Assembly: GCA_036362985.1 (NCBI GenBank)
Contig: JAYGXS010000002.1
Span: 11,310,547-11,374,546, forward strand
From: Ligula intestinalis
Lineage: Eukaryota; Platyhelminthes; Cestoda; Diphyllobothriidea; Diphyllobothriidae
Direction: 5' to 3'
Length of the DNA stretch: 64,000 bases
In this document: positions 47,061 to 62,000 of the stretch, piece after piece
Layout of the letters: the number at the start of each line of letters is the position of its first letter
How positions within the stretch are numbered: the first letter of the stretch is position 1
Program-made: the position numbers and the translations under genes
The notes under the pieces: model-generated
The model's database searches: none
What the model was told of the DNA's origin: nothing
What the model saw: the letters and a program-made list of their open reading frames with translations, nothing else

Positions 47061-50000
47061 CTGTAAAAAAAGAAAGAGAACAGCGTCATTGCAATTAATC
47101 AGGGCATACGGTTGTCTTCACCTCTGTGTAGGTGAAGGTCTCACATCAAGAAGCCGGACATCAGTAGTAAGGCCACCAAAATAACGTTGAACGTTTTCTT
47201 GGTAAAAATAAACAATTAACCGATGCTTATAAATACGCTCTCTTAAAAAATGGGATCTACATATGATTTACGATGGAATTGATCCGACAACGCAAAGGGA
47301 GACCGGAATGGCCATTTCTGGCTTGTTAGCCGTCATCAGCTAGTCATACCTAATGTCAAGGGTTTGAACCCCCGAGTTTCTAACCTGGGACCTTTGGTGA
47401 TTGAGTTGCCACTCAATCATTGCACCACGCGCTCGTCCTCACTGCGGCGTCTCGCCGCATGACTGCCGTCATCTCTTCAACGGCCAGGCACCCAACTCAC
47501 CCCCATGGACCTTTGGCTCAAGCTGGCTGAGGTCGCGGCTTTTCTCCATCTCCCAACCGCACCCAGTTTGGACTCCGGCGGGAACCTCTGATCCAACATG
47601 GGCTACCAACCAACAAACCACGCGCTCGTTGCTTTGTCGGCTTAGATCGGGAATATGATAAATAAATGGGCTTCGCCGATCTGGTGGAGAAACAATTAAA
47701 TTCCGATTCGCTTAGGAGTTTATAATTATAGCCCGTGTAGGCAGTCACATAGCGACTATGAGGATAGGATGGAATGGATTTGACAAGGCGCCCGAGAAAT
47801 CGTATTCCGGGGGATCGATTCTTATTTCACCTTGTATCACAGTTGTCCGGCTGACTCATCCGGTAGACACGGTGTGGCTACTGCCCTCTCGGAACAAGCC
47901 AACTGTGCAATACTAGCATGGGAACCAGTAAACGACCGAATGGCCTATGTTCGACTAAAAGGCCATTTTACGAACATCACGGTCGCATCTGTGAATGCAC
48001 CTACATCGGCGGCTGAACAACAGGACAAAGAAATTTTCTACTCGCCGCTGCAGGAGCTAGTCGAAAAACTCCTTCGCCGCGATCTGCTAATTGTTGCCGG
48101 GGACTGGAATGGCCGGACTGGGTCCGGTGACCCGACAAACAGCCACCTTCTTGGTCATTTTGGGCTTGGCTCTCAAACTGACAATGGTGAGGGGATGCTG
48201 CAGTTGGCCGAATAGAACCCACTGTTTGTTACCAACATATGCTTTCAGCATCGTCACAAACATCTACTGACTTGGTATTCGAATGATGGCCGTACCGCCA
48301 GTCAGATCGATTACATTCTAGTTGGTTTACGGTTTCGCAGCTGGGTCCACGATAGCAGGTCGATGTGAGGTGCCGAAACTGGTAACGTCCACGGGTCTGA
48401 CCATGCTCTCGTTCGCACGCGCCTGAAGGTTCAGCTCTCATCTGCGCCCAAAATGCCACGTGCGAGACGCCTTAATGTCGCAAAGCTCTGAGAAACCAAC
48501 ACTACCGAGATTCTAAGCACAGAAATCCGGTCCCGTCATACGACCCAGGCTGACAACGAAGGCAGTAGCAGGTGCCCATCACCGAAGACATCCATCTATG
48601 GAGCAGCTGAGAAAATTCTCGGATTCACTCAGCGGCGCCAGTGACTGGATCAGCGGAAGAACCCTGCAGCTGTCGGCCGAGACGACTCGAGCCAGGTCCC
48701 GCAACGATGCCTCCTTCAGCCAACTTCGAAAGCTGACATCAAAGTCGGCCAGAGATGACCGGCAGAAGTATTGGTCCGAAACGGCGACTGCTATGGAGCA
48801 GGCTTCAAATGTTGGTGACACTCGAAAATTGTAGTAAATCATCCGCCAAGTTAGTGCTAAGCCCCCGACACTCTGTGACTTTGTTTGCGATGCGTATGGA
48901 GGTGTTATTGCTGACAACTCGGCCAAGGCCGATCGCTGGCGTGAACACTTCAAGCACCTCCTCAACTTTAATGAACAACTCATCGCACCCTCCTCCGTCA
49001 CAGCGGAGTTTCAACCCTGTCCTGCTTACGCAGTGTCGTGTGACCTCCCCTCGGAGGACGAAGTTACCGATGCAATGCAAAGGCTACGCAAACACAAGGC
49101 GTGCGGAGATGACGGTATTCCTGCAGAATCTACAAGTCCTGTGTCGACATCCTGGCTCCTCGGCTTCATGAATTGATCGCACAGGCGTGGCGAGAAGAGG
49201 CCGTTCCCGATGACTGGGGCTCAGACATCCTTGTACCTGTTCACAAGAAGGGAGATAAAACAAGATGGAGAACTACCGCGGCATAAGTCATACCGATGTT
49301 GCTGCAAAGATCTTCGCTTTTGTTCTTCTCAGGCGCTTCCAGTCTGTACGTGACTCCAGGACACGATCCAACCAAGCCGCACTCCGAGCTGGACGTGGAT
49401 GTGCTGATCAGATATTCACATTGAGGTGCATCCTAGAATCCCGCCATAGTTACCAGCAACCGAAAGCCGTCTGCTTTGTCGACTTCGCCGCTGCATTCGA
49501 TTCCATCCATCGTGAGTCTCTGTGGCGAATAATGGAACTGGAACTCATTGCCATGATTAAGGCCTACTATCGGTCTACCACCGCACGAGTTCTGGTCCAC
49601 AACAATCTCTCTCAGTCATTCGATATCCGGTCTGGTGTCCGACAGGGCTGCGTCCTTCGCCCATTCTGTTTAACTACCTCATTGACTGGATTCTCGGCAA
49701 AGCCCTACATGAAGAGGACGGTGTTGAACTTTCACCCGGACGCCGAATAACTGATCTTGACTACGCCGATGATATTGCGCTGTTAGCCTCAAACTTTGAT
49801 GGTCTACAGTCAGTAGTGTCGCGGTTAAATGAGATCGTTATGTCGGTAGGCATGTCCATAAATTCCGGAAAGACGAAGTTGTTCTCGAGCTACATCCCTG
49901 AACAGGAAAAGGCAACCCTGGGGATTAATGGCCAGCAACTTGAAGAAGTAGACAGCTTTAAATACCTCGGGGCGAGGCTGCTACCGAATGGGCAGAGCAA

Positions 50001-53000
50001 GGACGACATTGTCTCCCGTATCGATGCTGCTTGCTGGGTTTTCTCAATCCTTCGAAAGCGCCTATGGATCCGACGTGACATCTCCATTGCCACGAAGATT
50101 CGTGTATACTGTGCATCCATCCGGTCAGTCCTCCTCTATGGATGTGAATGCTGGGCTGTGCGCGCTGAAGATGAGCGAAGACTGGAGGTCTTTGACCACC
50201 AGTGCCTGAGGACGATCCTGCGAGTTAAGTATAGTGACTTCATCTCAAATGAGACAGTCCGCATCCGCTGCGACCGTATCACGAGGATATCTCAAGCCAT
50301 TCAAGAAAGGCGACTGAGGTGGTTTGGACACGCTCTCCGTCGTCCGCCCCACGAGCTTACCTATGCTGCCCTCGACCCGGCACCGCAGCCCACCTGGAAA
50401 CGTCAAAGAGGAGGGCAACTGAAGACTTGGCTCGACACCGTCCGTCAAGACATGGAAACAGTTCTTTGACCTTCTATCTTGGGTCTCCGTCGCTGGAGAA
50501 GAGACTGGGTGGAGCTTTCCAGATCCGCTGCCGCCAATCGCCACGCATGGAGAGGTACCGTTCGTGACATCATTTAGGCCGGCTAGATCAGACATGATCA
50601 AAGCCGTAACAAGTACAAGTAAGTAAGGGAGAGGGGAATGGCTATTTCTGGCTTGTTAGGCGTCATCAGCCAGTCATACCCAATCTCAGGGGTTAGAACA
50701 CCCGAGTTTCGAACCCTGTTATTACTGGCAGGCAGGCGCTCGTCGTCAATTCTCAAGCCCTAGCTGTTTCAAGGCACTTGCATTGGTTTAAGCAAAATGT
50801 GCCTACTGAGGAATCGGATTATTTTGATGTCCTCCCTGCCACTTCACCTTACGTATTCTCCGGGGGGGGGGGGGTAATGATTGTTCGGCTTTGATACACG
50901 GTCCATGTCTTCATCCCGTTGGCTGGACGGTAACCCTATGCAAAGCACCCTCAGTTTTATAATAACTTTTCCAGGCGGCGATATGACTTGCCATTGTGCC
51001 ATCGACGTAGAAGCTGGCGGAAATTTTACTAAGAATGTATGCGTATTTGTGCATTGGTGGCACATTCAACTACATAGAAATGTTCGTTGATGAACGTTCA
51101 TCCGATCACTAACGGAACTCATCTGTCCCGCTCTGCCTTGGACCTCGACAAAAGCCCTCACAACTATAGCAGCTGGTAATATAGGCAGATAGTATTGCCG
51201 GCAAACACAAGGGAGACTGTAATGACCATTTCTGACTTACTGGCCGTCGTCAGCCAGTCGTACTATCAGCTGCTACGATTGTGAGGGCTTTTGTCGAGGC
51301 CCAAGACAGAGCGGGACAGATGAGTTCTGTTAGCGGTCCGGTGAAAGTTCACCAACGAGTGTCAATATCCGCCAACCTGCTGGCCTTTAGCAAAAACACA
51401 TAGGCGACACAAAGCGGAGCGTGAAATGCTACACAAAATTCGCCCCTGAGCTCAAAAAAATGTACAGCCAAAAAGGCATAGATGTGCCAAAGCGATGCAC
51501 TTACTTAGTTGCGAAGTCGTCTTCACTGTCGCCGTCTTCGGACATTGAAATATCATCCGCTTCTAGTTCTTCGTCATCTTCGCTATCCGTAGCGATTTCC
51601 GGATCGGAGTCATGGAATTCAGGTAGACTGTCTTTCGGACGTTTCTCGGCAGCTTTACTCTTCTTAGTCACCCCATTTTCCTCAGTCGGGGCCTCATCTG
51701 CTTTTTCCTCATCATCAGCTTTTTGAAGAAACAATTAAACAGGTGTGAGGGCTAAATACACACACTTAAGTAGGATGTAAAAGAATGAGTTACAAACGCT
51801 TTGTCAGTCGACTTACTTGGACTGGAAAGCAGTCTATGAATGACATTAGTGTTTAATTGGGTCTAAGACACGCTAATTTTGTTGACAGCGCTGGTTGATG
51901 ATTGCGGCCAGGCGCCAAACGGCCATTTTTGTCCCCTGTCAAGGAGCGCTTCGGACTCCAGTCGATCAAACCCGTGGTTTCATGAAATAGACTGAAACTA
52001 GTGGATGGCCCGGAAAAATGAACATGGCTTCTCTCCTGGCTGGTTGGGGCTAAGTCGATTGCGAAAATGTGCAAATTTTCCAATTTTAGTTTTCAGTCAG
52101 GGATGAGAAGAGTCGGTTAAGTGTGGTGAGTGGTTAATCACGAAAGCATGTTGGATAACTAGGCAGCCTACACCGACGGTTCGACCGTGTTGGCCCCTCA
52201 GCTAGGTAGTTCTCGAAGATGCAGGGTTTGGGTTAACGAGGAGTATTATGGGTAGTGTGAGGGACTAGAACGTATTGTAGCAAGAGCCAGCGGGTGAATT
52301 TGACGTACATACCAGTGCGCTCAATTGCACTCTACGTCATTTTGAACGAAACGAGAAGTGTGAGTGCCTGGCGAAAGACCAGCCTTTTCTTTTTCTCTAC
52401 TTATACACATCTGGAATGCGAACATTCATCTCAACGCTACAATTAATTAGAACTCATTTTAGACCAAATCACCCCTGTTGTCAGTAACGGACAAAATAAG
52501 TCGTGAGAACACAAAGGAGAGTAAACGTACTGTAGTCGAAGTCACTGAGCTCTTCGTCTTCGTCCACATCATCTGGAATGAGACCCTTCTCGTGTTTCAC
52601 TGTGAAAAAGAATAAGAAAAAATATTACGGTATTTGTAGGTGAATTTCAGTGGTAAGAGATAGCAGAAAGGGTACAAAGAATACGCTGATACCTTGTGAA
52701 AATCTAAAAAATATTGTCGAGTACGATTGGGAAGCTGATTCGATGGAAGGTTATATTTGGGGGTTTGGGCTTCTATGATAGTTCTTTCCTGATTTGTGTT
52801 TAAAATCTGGCCAGTAACGGAGTTGTTTATGAAACATCTGTACGCCACCAATTATAGCTTAACATCACATTCGTCCAAGCATGCCTTGTGGAATAAAAAA
52901 GCTCCTGTAAGATACGACCCACAGTTTAGCGTATATGTCGGTTACGCGGCGCGTTTGCAGGACTGAGGCTAAGCACGATGGGAGAAAATTGGAGAAGCTA

Positions 53001-56000
53001 TCAGTCTCGCGATGAACACACGCGATTGCAGCAATTTCTGAATTTACGACAGAGGCTCAGAGCAGTCTGGTGGGCTTTTTGTTTCCTAGCAAACCTAACT
53101 GCAAAGAGTAAGCACGGAGAAAAATCTTACCGAGGTAGGAATCGAACTCGTCATCCGAAACAGATGCATCGCTATCCTCTGCCTTCTTTGCACCCGACTT
53201 CTCCAAGAAGTTGAAGTAACTGAAAGCAAAAAACATGGTGAAATTATGCATGCGTAGGTTGCGGCTTAACTTGCTTACTTCGGCTTGAGGAAAAGATGAA
53301 CCAAAGGAAGAAATAGATGAACAGGTGAAATATCCCAAGCGGGGTCCAGATCAATTCAACCACCCGACTGAGATGGATGGGCTAGCGTAGGCAGATGGTT
53401 TTATGAGAGTTCGTGGTAGAAATCTAAGTGGCAGGTCCTCTAAAACTGCCCGGGGCTTCCACTGACTAGAGGTTTTGCAGCCTACCTAACCAAGCGCAAC
53501 AACAACGCTGATTTGGACATCAACATTGCGTTTTTATCAAACATTCTGCCCTAAAAGGCTTCGCGCAGCCACTGCGCTCATGGTATAGGTCTGTCGGTTA
53601 ATTTAGAGTCTGTGGCGTAGATACATGAGGCACATAGTAGACGTCACTTTATTCACTTCACGCTAATAGGCAGACATGCCAGGACATTAATTTTTTTGGG
53701 GTGGAGGGTGGGGCTGGTACCGTAATGGTGAATTAACGCATTCCTTAACATAATAAATCTGATGCGTTCAGACATATCACGACGCGCCAAAAATTTGTGG
53801 TTGGAAAAAGTGGCGGATGAGGGGATAACTGAGTTAGACTGCAAAGGTTCCCTCTAACTTATGTGAGATCCGAGAATCACCTGCTGGTGCATGTAAAATC
53901 GAGTAAAACACAGAAGGGCTATCACCGTCCACGTTTACCCCGGATTGCGATACATATACGAATAAAGGGAAATATTGGGGTAATATACCACACGTCTGTT
54001 TTGAGATAGACCCAATAGCACGCAAGTTTTGGCGGTCTTGTTGTACAGTAGACTCTGCTGTTTGCGATGGCCGAAGAAGGAAAGAGATCACACACAATCG
54101 CAGTCAGACTAACACTGCTGATGAGCACCATTTGCGAAGATTTGCTGGTCGCTGCAAATGTCCTTATCATCACAGTCATCGAGGCGCCAAATAGATTAGT
54201 TCTAACATGCAATGTAGTACAACTGCATCCGATTATACAGCGCTTCTGAAACAGTTCAATAAATTTAATGTTCTCACCTATCTGCGCATGACCATGACTA
54301 TTTTATCATCACCTATGTTTAAGGCTTCCCGACGAAATCCGAAACATCAGGCAAATAAAACTCTTGTTCCAGTGATCGTATTCTCTTCTTATAAAATGAT
54401 ATTGTCGCCAACATCACATTACCCAAATTGATAATCACTATTCAAAATTGCACGTATGATTTTTAATGCCGTTGGTCCCACAAGTGCACACACTTTTCAG
54501 TCCTCTAGCTCTGTTTGATGGCAGCCAATACGGACTACATGAGTAAGCAATTCGCTGTTTCTTCAAACTGTTTTTGTCCTCCACTCAAGTTAGTAAACAT
54601 AGAAGGTAACACACTAATCTTCCGCGCCGGTAGCGACCGACCGAAACCCCGTGAAAATCACATAATACTGGCAAGCACACTTATGCGGGGACGAAACCAA
54701 GATATTACATCAAAACAATGGTGTCCGTCCAATTGGAATATAGACAAAAAGCATATCATCAAACAAAGTTCACCTGTGAATAAACCGCTCGTCGGACGGG
54801 ACTTGGTTGGCCGTTAAGTTTTTATAGGCCGCGCTGTCCACGGCTAAGGTCTTCGCGCGTTGTATCGCCGTTTTCTTCGGTACAATCTTCTCCGGTTTTG
54901 AAACTGAACACAGAAGAAAAAACAGATAAGAGATGCAGACATGCCATGATATCAAGAAGTGTTGCAAAGACATGCTACAGCCACTATGTTCTAGGGACAT
55001 TTCTACCAAAACAAACGGCTGAAAATAGTTTTTAATGGCCTATTGCACGCCAACAAGCTTTTTCCGTGGTTCATAATATACTTCTACTTTCGTGCACATT
55101 TGAGGACGAAAGCCTCCGAGGTACGATGTATTAAAAATAAATCACATGAAGAAAATTGAAGTGTCCGCATGCTACTACCCATGTAGTAAATTTAGGTTAA
55201 AAACCGACAAAAAAACGCAGTTAATTTGTATTGATGGAAAAGCTGACTGCAAACAAAGGCGGGGGAGTTTTCTGCAGCCAAAAAGATGGGCTACTCAAAA
55301 GTTGATAGTTGATAGGTAGGTGTGTGTTATTGAACCCATGAGCTCTACAGAAATTGCAAACGCCCTTTGTTCGGCTCACGTTTTCATCTCTATAAGCCGG
55401 ATAATTAATCGAAAACCGATGTGGGTGCAAATTTAGGCCCTGAATGGGCGAGCTCAGTCACACTTTGAGGAGCAAACGAAGGAAGGTAGTAGTGGATTAT
55501 CTTTATTGCAACCTACAGCTGTGCAATGGCAGAAGGAACTAATGGGTGGACTAGACTGTTAACTGCTCAGACAACTGCTAAGTCGCGTAAGGAGGAATTT
55601 TGAGGGTTTTGAAAATCCTGCAAGCAGCATGCATTCTGGAGGCGATGTCGTTCCTACTCTATTCATTCTGAAGCAGCCGCGCTCCCAAGTATTTGAAACT
55701 ATCAACTCCTTCAAGTTTATAACCGCTAATCCCAAGGGGTGCCTTCCTCCGATCCGAGATATAACTCGAAAATTCCCATTGCCCAGCCCCTATAGATAAG
55801 CCAGGTGAGTTGGCTCTATTTGTCAGACACCACACTACTCAGGTTGTCAAGGCTACCAGTAGGATATCTCCAATGCAGTCAAGATTGGGCAGCCGGCGCC
55901 CGGATGCAAATTCATCACCAACGAAAACCAGGTACAACCGACCCCAGTAAGCAACAGAATACAATTCTTTTGTACTCCAAACAAAATAGTAAACGGTTGA

Positions 56001-59000
56001 GATAGACTATTGAAGAGTAGAACTCGCGCGACGTTAGACTCTGATCCGGGTAAGGATATTTGTCGGTAAACCATTGAGTTCTATCATTCGCGACAGACAT
56101 CCGTGAATGACGAATGCGAACGCTACGAAGTAGACAGTCGTCGGTTATTTGAGCGTAATTCCAAAATACGCAGTAGATGGGAATAACCGGTCCGTACATC
56201 CAAATACAGCTCAAAATCCGGCTTGGTCTGTTCTAGTTCTTGAGTCACGCACACTGCAAGCATCTGAGAATGAAAACAGTAAAGACCTTCTTAACAACGT
56301 AGATAAGGTCGCATTAATAGTCAGCAGAAGGCAGTTCAACGCCCTACATTTGTTCAACCACCTCGTGGAGGGGCCCGGGCGCCAGTGTCGAGACAGAACT
56401 TGTCTTCTGTGGTGGGATTATAATCCATCCCGCACGGGCTATTGTTTTCTCGCAGATTTCTCCTTCAGAAGGGTAGTGGTGCAGCATGACTGGCGGAAGA
56501 AAAAACTCCCCACAGAGCGAACCCTAATGGACTGGCCGTCAGCGTTTAAAAGGTGCTCGGCAGCGCTCTAACTTGCCCAGCCACAAACCGTTTAAAAAAA
56601 TAGCGCCAAAATGCTCGGATGAAAAATATTGGCGTGGGAAGAAAGCCCGAGAGGAAATAGGATCCAGTGCTGAAAACTAGGTCGGCTATAGATCACGCAA
56701 AGGCTAGCAACAGATCAGCAAACAGAATCAGCCAATGAAAGACAGCTCAATTCCCCATGATAACTGCCAACTGTATCTTTCAAAATTCCTGAAGCACTTA
56801 AGATATCTGAGGCAATTAGGAGATCAAAAGTTTATCCAATGTGATTTGAGACCATACGTTGGGCCCCAAATATCTCTACGAAATTAGATCTTCATGTGGC
56901 TTCAATAAAGACAATATTAAAATAACAAACAATACGTGCAAGTAGTCTTTACTAAGCCTATGCACATTTCTAGTCAAAAATCAATATATATGTAAGCAAA
57001 AACAGGGCACTAGGAAAATGTTGTGCCTCCTACCCGCTGCCTTTGCCTTAGAGCTGGCAGTCACCGACTTGGGCTTCTTGTAGGCAAAACGCTCGATGAA
57101 CTGGAGGACTGAGAGGTCATCAAACGGATTCCCAGTGTACTTGAAGAGTTGACCAGTGAGAAGGTTATTGGCAAAGAGGGACACCGTGGGGTGCGCATGA
57201 CGAGAGGCCAGAAGCAGCTGCCAGCAGGGATGATGCAGCGCCCTGGCGAAGCGGGGGTCTCGCGCGGAGGCATCGTAGCCAACGATACCGTCTTTGTCAG
57301 CAGCGCTGCTCTTGTGACGATGCTTGCCCTGAGAATTCAGCTGTCTGTGATCCCAAGAGGCGGCGATCGTCGTTGCCTGCTTTTGAGACTCTGCGGTTTT
57401 GGACTGGGTTTCGCCTTCTTCTTCTTCATTTTCGGAGGCGGAAACGTCAATAAAGACCTCCTCGTCTGAGTCAGCCGCCTGATTATCAGCCGTTTTGACA
57501 ACTCCCACGGCGATTGGAAGAAGGGGCTTCATTTTCTTATTTTCCTCCATCTGCGTAGGCAGGAAATTATAGCTGTAAGGCAGCGCTAAGCGCAGGCGTG
57601 GGGGTAATCATGGAACATATCCTGCGGTTAATGGACTGTACCTAGGGACAGCTGTCATTTTGCATAACTGGAACCAGTCTCCCTCTAACTCGACATACAC
57701 CTCGGCATGAACCGTTTAAAAGGGAATGGGCGGGAAGATAATTCGGTGGACAGCCAACAATGATGTCCCTCTCCCAATGCTCACTGCGTCAACGTCATGT
57801 CTTCGCAAGCAGCTGTTTCAGACTTGCTGACCTGAAAACCCTTGACCGACTTCCCCGCGCGCGCGCACACATGTACGCACACACGCACGTCCAAACCAGT
57901 CGCGGTTGCCGAAGTACCACTTGTACACGCCACCCCTCGGCCGATGCAACAGAAGGCCTCTATACGCGACATCCCCTCGGGCAATGCAACGAACCAATCA
58001 TACGCCACTTGAACTCGTTTCACAATCATGTAAAAGCAACTGCCATCTTTCGCTATCATAGCCGTTCACATACTCTCGGGCAATACCGGCCCTGGCTTAG
58101 CCAGTGGCCACTGCTACCGAGACAGCAATGCCCAGTACTGTGTTCAAAAAATCCCTCCAATTAGTGCCTTTGTCTTTTATCTATAACCTGGGATTCAGCC
58201 TGACGATTGTAGTGCTCTAAGTAAATTCGATACTTAGCTACTACAATACTGCATGTGTCGAGTGTCAAATAAAACCATGGGGTTGACAAGTTCGGCCTGT
58301 TTTCCGTGGAAAAGAAGAGTACTCTGCCCAGAAGAAGGAGATGCGACCACTGGAACATTATTTTTATTGTCCTGACGTTTCGGATTCCCAAGATATTTGC
58401 GCATGACTCAGGATATTGTACCATTATCTATGATTAAGGATTCCCGACGGAATCCGAAACGTCAGGACAATAAAAATGTTGTTCCAGTGGTCGCGTTTGC
58501 TTCTTTTGAACTGCTTCCTGGAACTCACATATTCACTTCTATTGGCAGTACTCTACCCATTATTACATCCAAACACAAGAGTTTATAGTGTTATAGATCC
58601 ATGATAATGTGGAATATACGCGGTCTACTAATCAGGACCAATTATTGAACAAGGAATTTTAGAAGGAAACCTAGTGAATGAAAAATGCATCAGATTTTGT
58701 AATGCTTATTTTAGAATAAGATTAAGGTGTTAGAAAGTTTTTGTAAACAGTCGCTAAACCACATTTGAAATTTGATTATATAGGTCATAAATTCATCCAC
58801 CTCAAAATGCACCTTGGTGGGCAAAGCGACTACCGTCGGTGACTGTCGGGCAACTACAATAACAGAAAGCCTAGGAGCTTGGGTTTGGAAAGTCAATCAT
58901 GTTGGCGTTATTAGCTTCAAAATCTGCATTCTACCTAGCTTAACTGGTTGTCAAGCACAACCTGCAGTTGGTTTTGGCCACACGAAGTCAAAATTTACAG

Positions 59001-62000
59001 TAATCTTTTTAGTTAAACTTGGGTGTCGAAAACGTGCAGCGTATTCCAGTATGTTATATGAGATAATAAAGCCCACTGAAGGCATAAAGAGTGTAGCAAA
59101 TGGTAATGCAACTGCAAAAGTAATTATTCGAGGGTAAATACCGTTGCCTGAAGAGGGTTTTGTGTGAGGCAAATAATCGGGCTGGCAAATCGTCCGGATG
59201 AGCGAAGTTTTTCCAGCAGGATAAACGCAGCAGATATGAAACCAGCATCTGGATGTGTCAGACAGACCACAAAAAGGCGCTGCACAAAGGCCGCTCTGCG
59301 TTCAGCATCTTCATCCGCAAGCATGCTCTGGTAGATGAGATGAAGTAGAGAGGGTCCTCGTGAGGTCGAGCGCACTGACTGATCGGCAAGCTTTCTGTAC
59401 AGCGACTTGAAGGCAAAAAATGAAGAAAGAAAGATTTTAACACATTCTATGCTCTCAATTTGGTCCACAACGGATCAAAAATCTAAGCAAGTAGGAACAT
59501 GAAGTAAGAAGTCGTAACTTTTGCATTAACTCAGTTGTATGATGCCTTAACACGTTGACTGCTACTCCCGAAAATAGCCCGTAGTTTGTCATATTGCGTG
59601 TACCACATATGGCGCACGTCGCAGTCAAAGTGTTAAGTAGTCCTGCAGGTGTTTAGAACGCTTTTGCAAATGGCGCTCCGACGGAATCAGGAACACACAT
59701 ATTTTGACCGACAATTTATCTACGGGTACAAAATTGGGTTTCCGAATGCGCCACCTAAGTCAGGTTAGGTCAGGTTTTATTAAGGGGCATGTACGAAAAT
59801 ACCTTGGAACTCTCTATTGGTACAGAACAGTTATGCGATGCATTGGCTCAGCAGAGCATTTCAAAAGAGTGACACTGTCAGTAAACGGAACTAGGTAAAA
59901 AGGGCCGACAGTGAAAAAAACTCCTTAGGCATTGTTCGGAAATTCTAGGGATTTGAATGCCATTTGAGGGATTTTAAAAAGGAAAATTTTCGCCCGTTGG
60001 GGGTTGGGGAGAGAGTTTATTTAAATCGGATGGCCTGTGCTGAAAGTGTTTGAAGCATGTTAGGAGGAGCCCGTCGCGGTTTTTATCATTATCCTAAGGG
60101 TCACGCAAGGAGAAGATTGCGAAGAACGGCATCGAGTGTCGGAGATGCATCCATCGTACACCCTTGCTGGTTACCGAGTCTGCTGACCAGGTTACGAGAC
60201 AGAGAGCCCCACCACGATCCACAGCAGTCGGCTATGGAAAGCCATTTGCAAGAACTTTACAGGGTGGCGTAGCCTAGGACCACAACGCTCGGTAGATGCG
60301 ATTTTTGCAATTCTTTTAAAGGGAACCGTGTAAGAGTGCCTTCTGGACTGAAATATTCCTACGTATGAACTGGAAAATCGGCATCACAAGAAACATAATT
60401 CGGTAGAAGGAGTCCTTTGGGAAACAGTGGTTTATTGTGTAAAGTTTCCACACTGGCACACCAGGTCGTCATTAGAGGGATAGAAATTGTGCGAAATATT
60501 CCTTGTGACTTAGTGCATCTTTAACCAACCATACGGAGTCAAAAGATAACACGGGTGAAATGCATACTACTTAAGTAGCCATTAGTTACAAAAGACGATT
60601 TCTATAGGCAGCTATAAAAAACACGCCTAAAAGTCGGCATCTTGAAGTGGCCGAAATATTCCGGGAATATGCCACACATGCATGAATCACTACCGCACAG
60701 CAATTTAAACTACGGCTATGTAATTTGTTTGATCCAAAAATATATTCCAGAATTTTGGTTAACGGGCATGTGATGTGCAACTTATTATGGGTGATTTAAA
60801 TGAACTACCCACAGGAATGTTACCGGAAATCCAAACCCAACTCCCAAAAACAGCTAAAAATTTCGATGACGATTATTTTCACTTAAAAATGGTACAAAGA
60901 CGTAAAAGCAGAGCGGCTTAAGGAAAATGATATTTACCACACTTCTGGCTTACAGCAGGTTTCAATAGTGGTTTGGTTGCGAGGTTTTTTGACCCGTTGG
61001 CGGAACATTCAATGAAGTTATTTAAAGAACTCATATAAAATAGGCATAAACAGTTCCCTTACCTGGTAGTACCGATCTTGCAGTTGAGGCTGGTGGCTAG
61101 TGAAGTGGAACAGAAAGTTAAGGGCCTGCAAACTGATGGTGAAGTTGGAGGTAAGGTGGACCAATCGAAAGACGGAGTCAATGTCAGCGACATTTGAAGA
61201 CATAATCTCGCCTAAAATAGGAAAACAAAAGCAAATATGGTATTAACTTTGGCCTAGACAAAAGGCGGACGAAGGAGATTATGACGAAAGCGTATAATTA
61301 GCAACCTCAAGATGTGTCCCTTCTTACCTCGATAGCAGTAGTCAACATGAGTTCTCCCACCTTAAGAGGCTCAGTGAACGCTCAACCACGGTCACTAAGA
61401 TTGCAACTATCGATGCCGATCTTAGAAATAAGGTTGCAAACATTTTCATGCGATCGAAATTAATCGAAGGGTAATTAAGGCCGAATAAGAAGGAACTAGA
61501 AGTGAATGTAGTGATAACGATCACTTACTAAAAAGGTTATAAGTGACGTCGATATCTGACTACATTGAGAAAAGTGGGTATAGGACTGCAAGCCCATGTT
61601 AGATAAATCATCGAAAATTACCTAAAACTCAGTTTTGCATGAACTGATTAAATGAGTAAGCTGCAACAATTTTAACCTCATATAGGAAAGACAGGGGGAA
61701 CTAAGACGGCCGCTGCCGGTTCATCTGCCATGGTTGTGCAACCTATAATAGACAAACGAAATGTCTTTTGTTTATTTAACCCTAACTCTCCTATCCTGCC
61801 GGCCATGATCCGTAATACAAGCAATATTTGTAACTTTCAGCCAGTGCGATTGCATGAAAAACAAAGGGCAATGTTTTGGGAGACCTTTCACGCACAACAT
61901 GCGGATAAAACATAGTCACTAAAAACACTGCAAGTTTGCAAGCGGTAAACGCTTTGTCAACACAGAACGACAAATACTCACCCGACAGATAGGGAGCAAC

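Noticed and set aside
52110..52200. tRNA-like segment with GGTTCGACC
   Set aside because: No acceptor stem or clear box A; at most a decayed SINE head in a CEBPZ intron.
53135..53165. tRNA-like box B text (GTAGGAATCGAACTC)
   Set aside because: It is inside CEBPZ exon 12, whose frame and splice sites explain it; no box A or cloverleaf.
56149..56571. Nested plus-strand gene inside a CEBPZ intron (140 codons)
   Set aside because: No motif or promoter/splice evidence and it overlaps equally long minus-strand frames.
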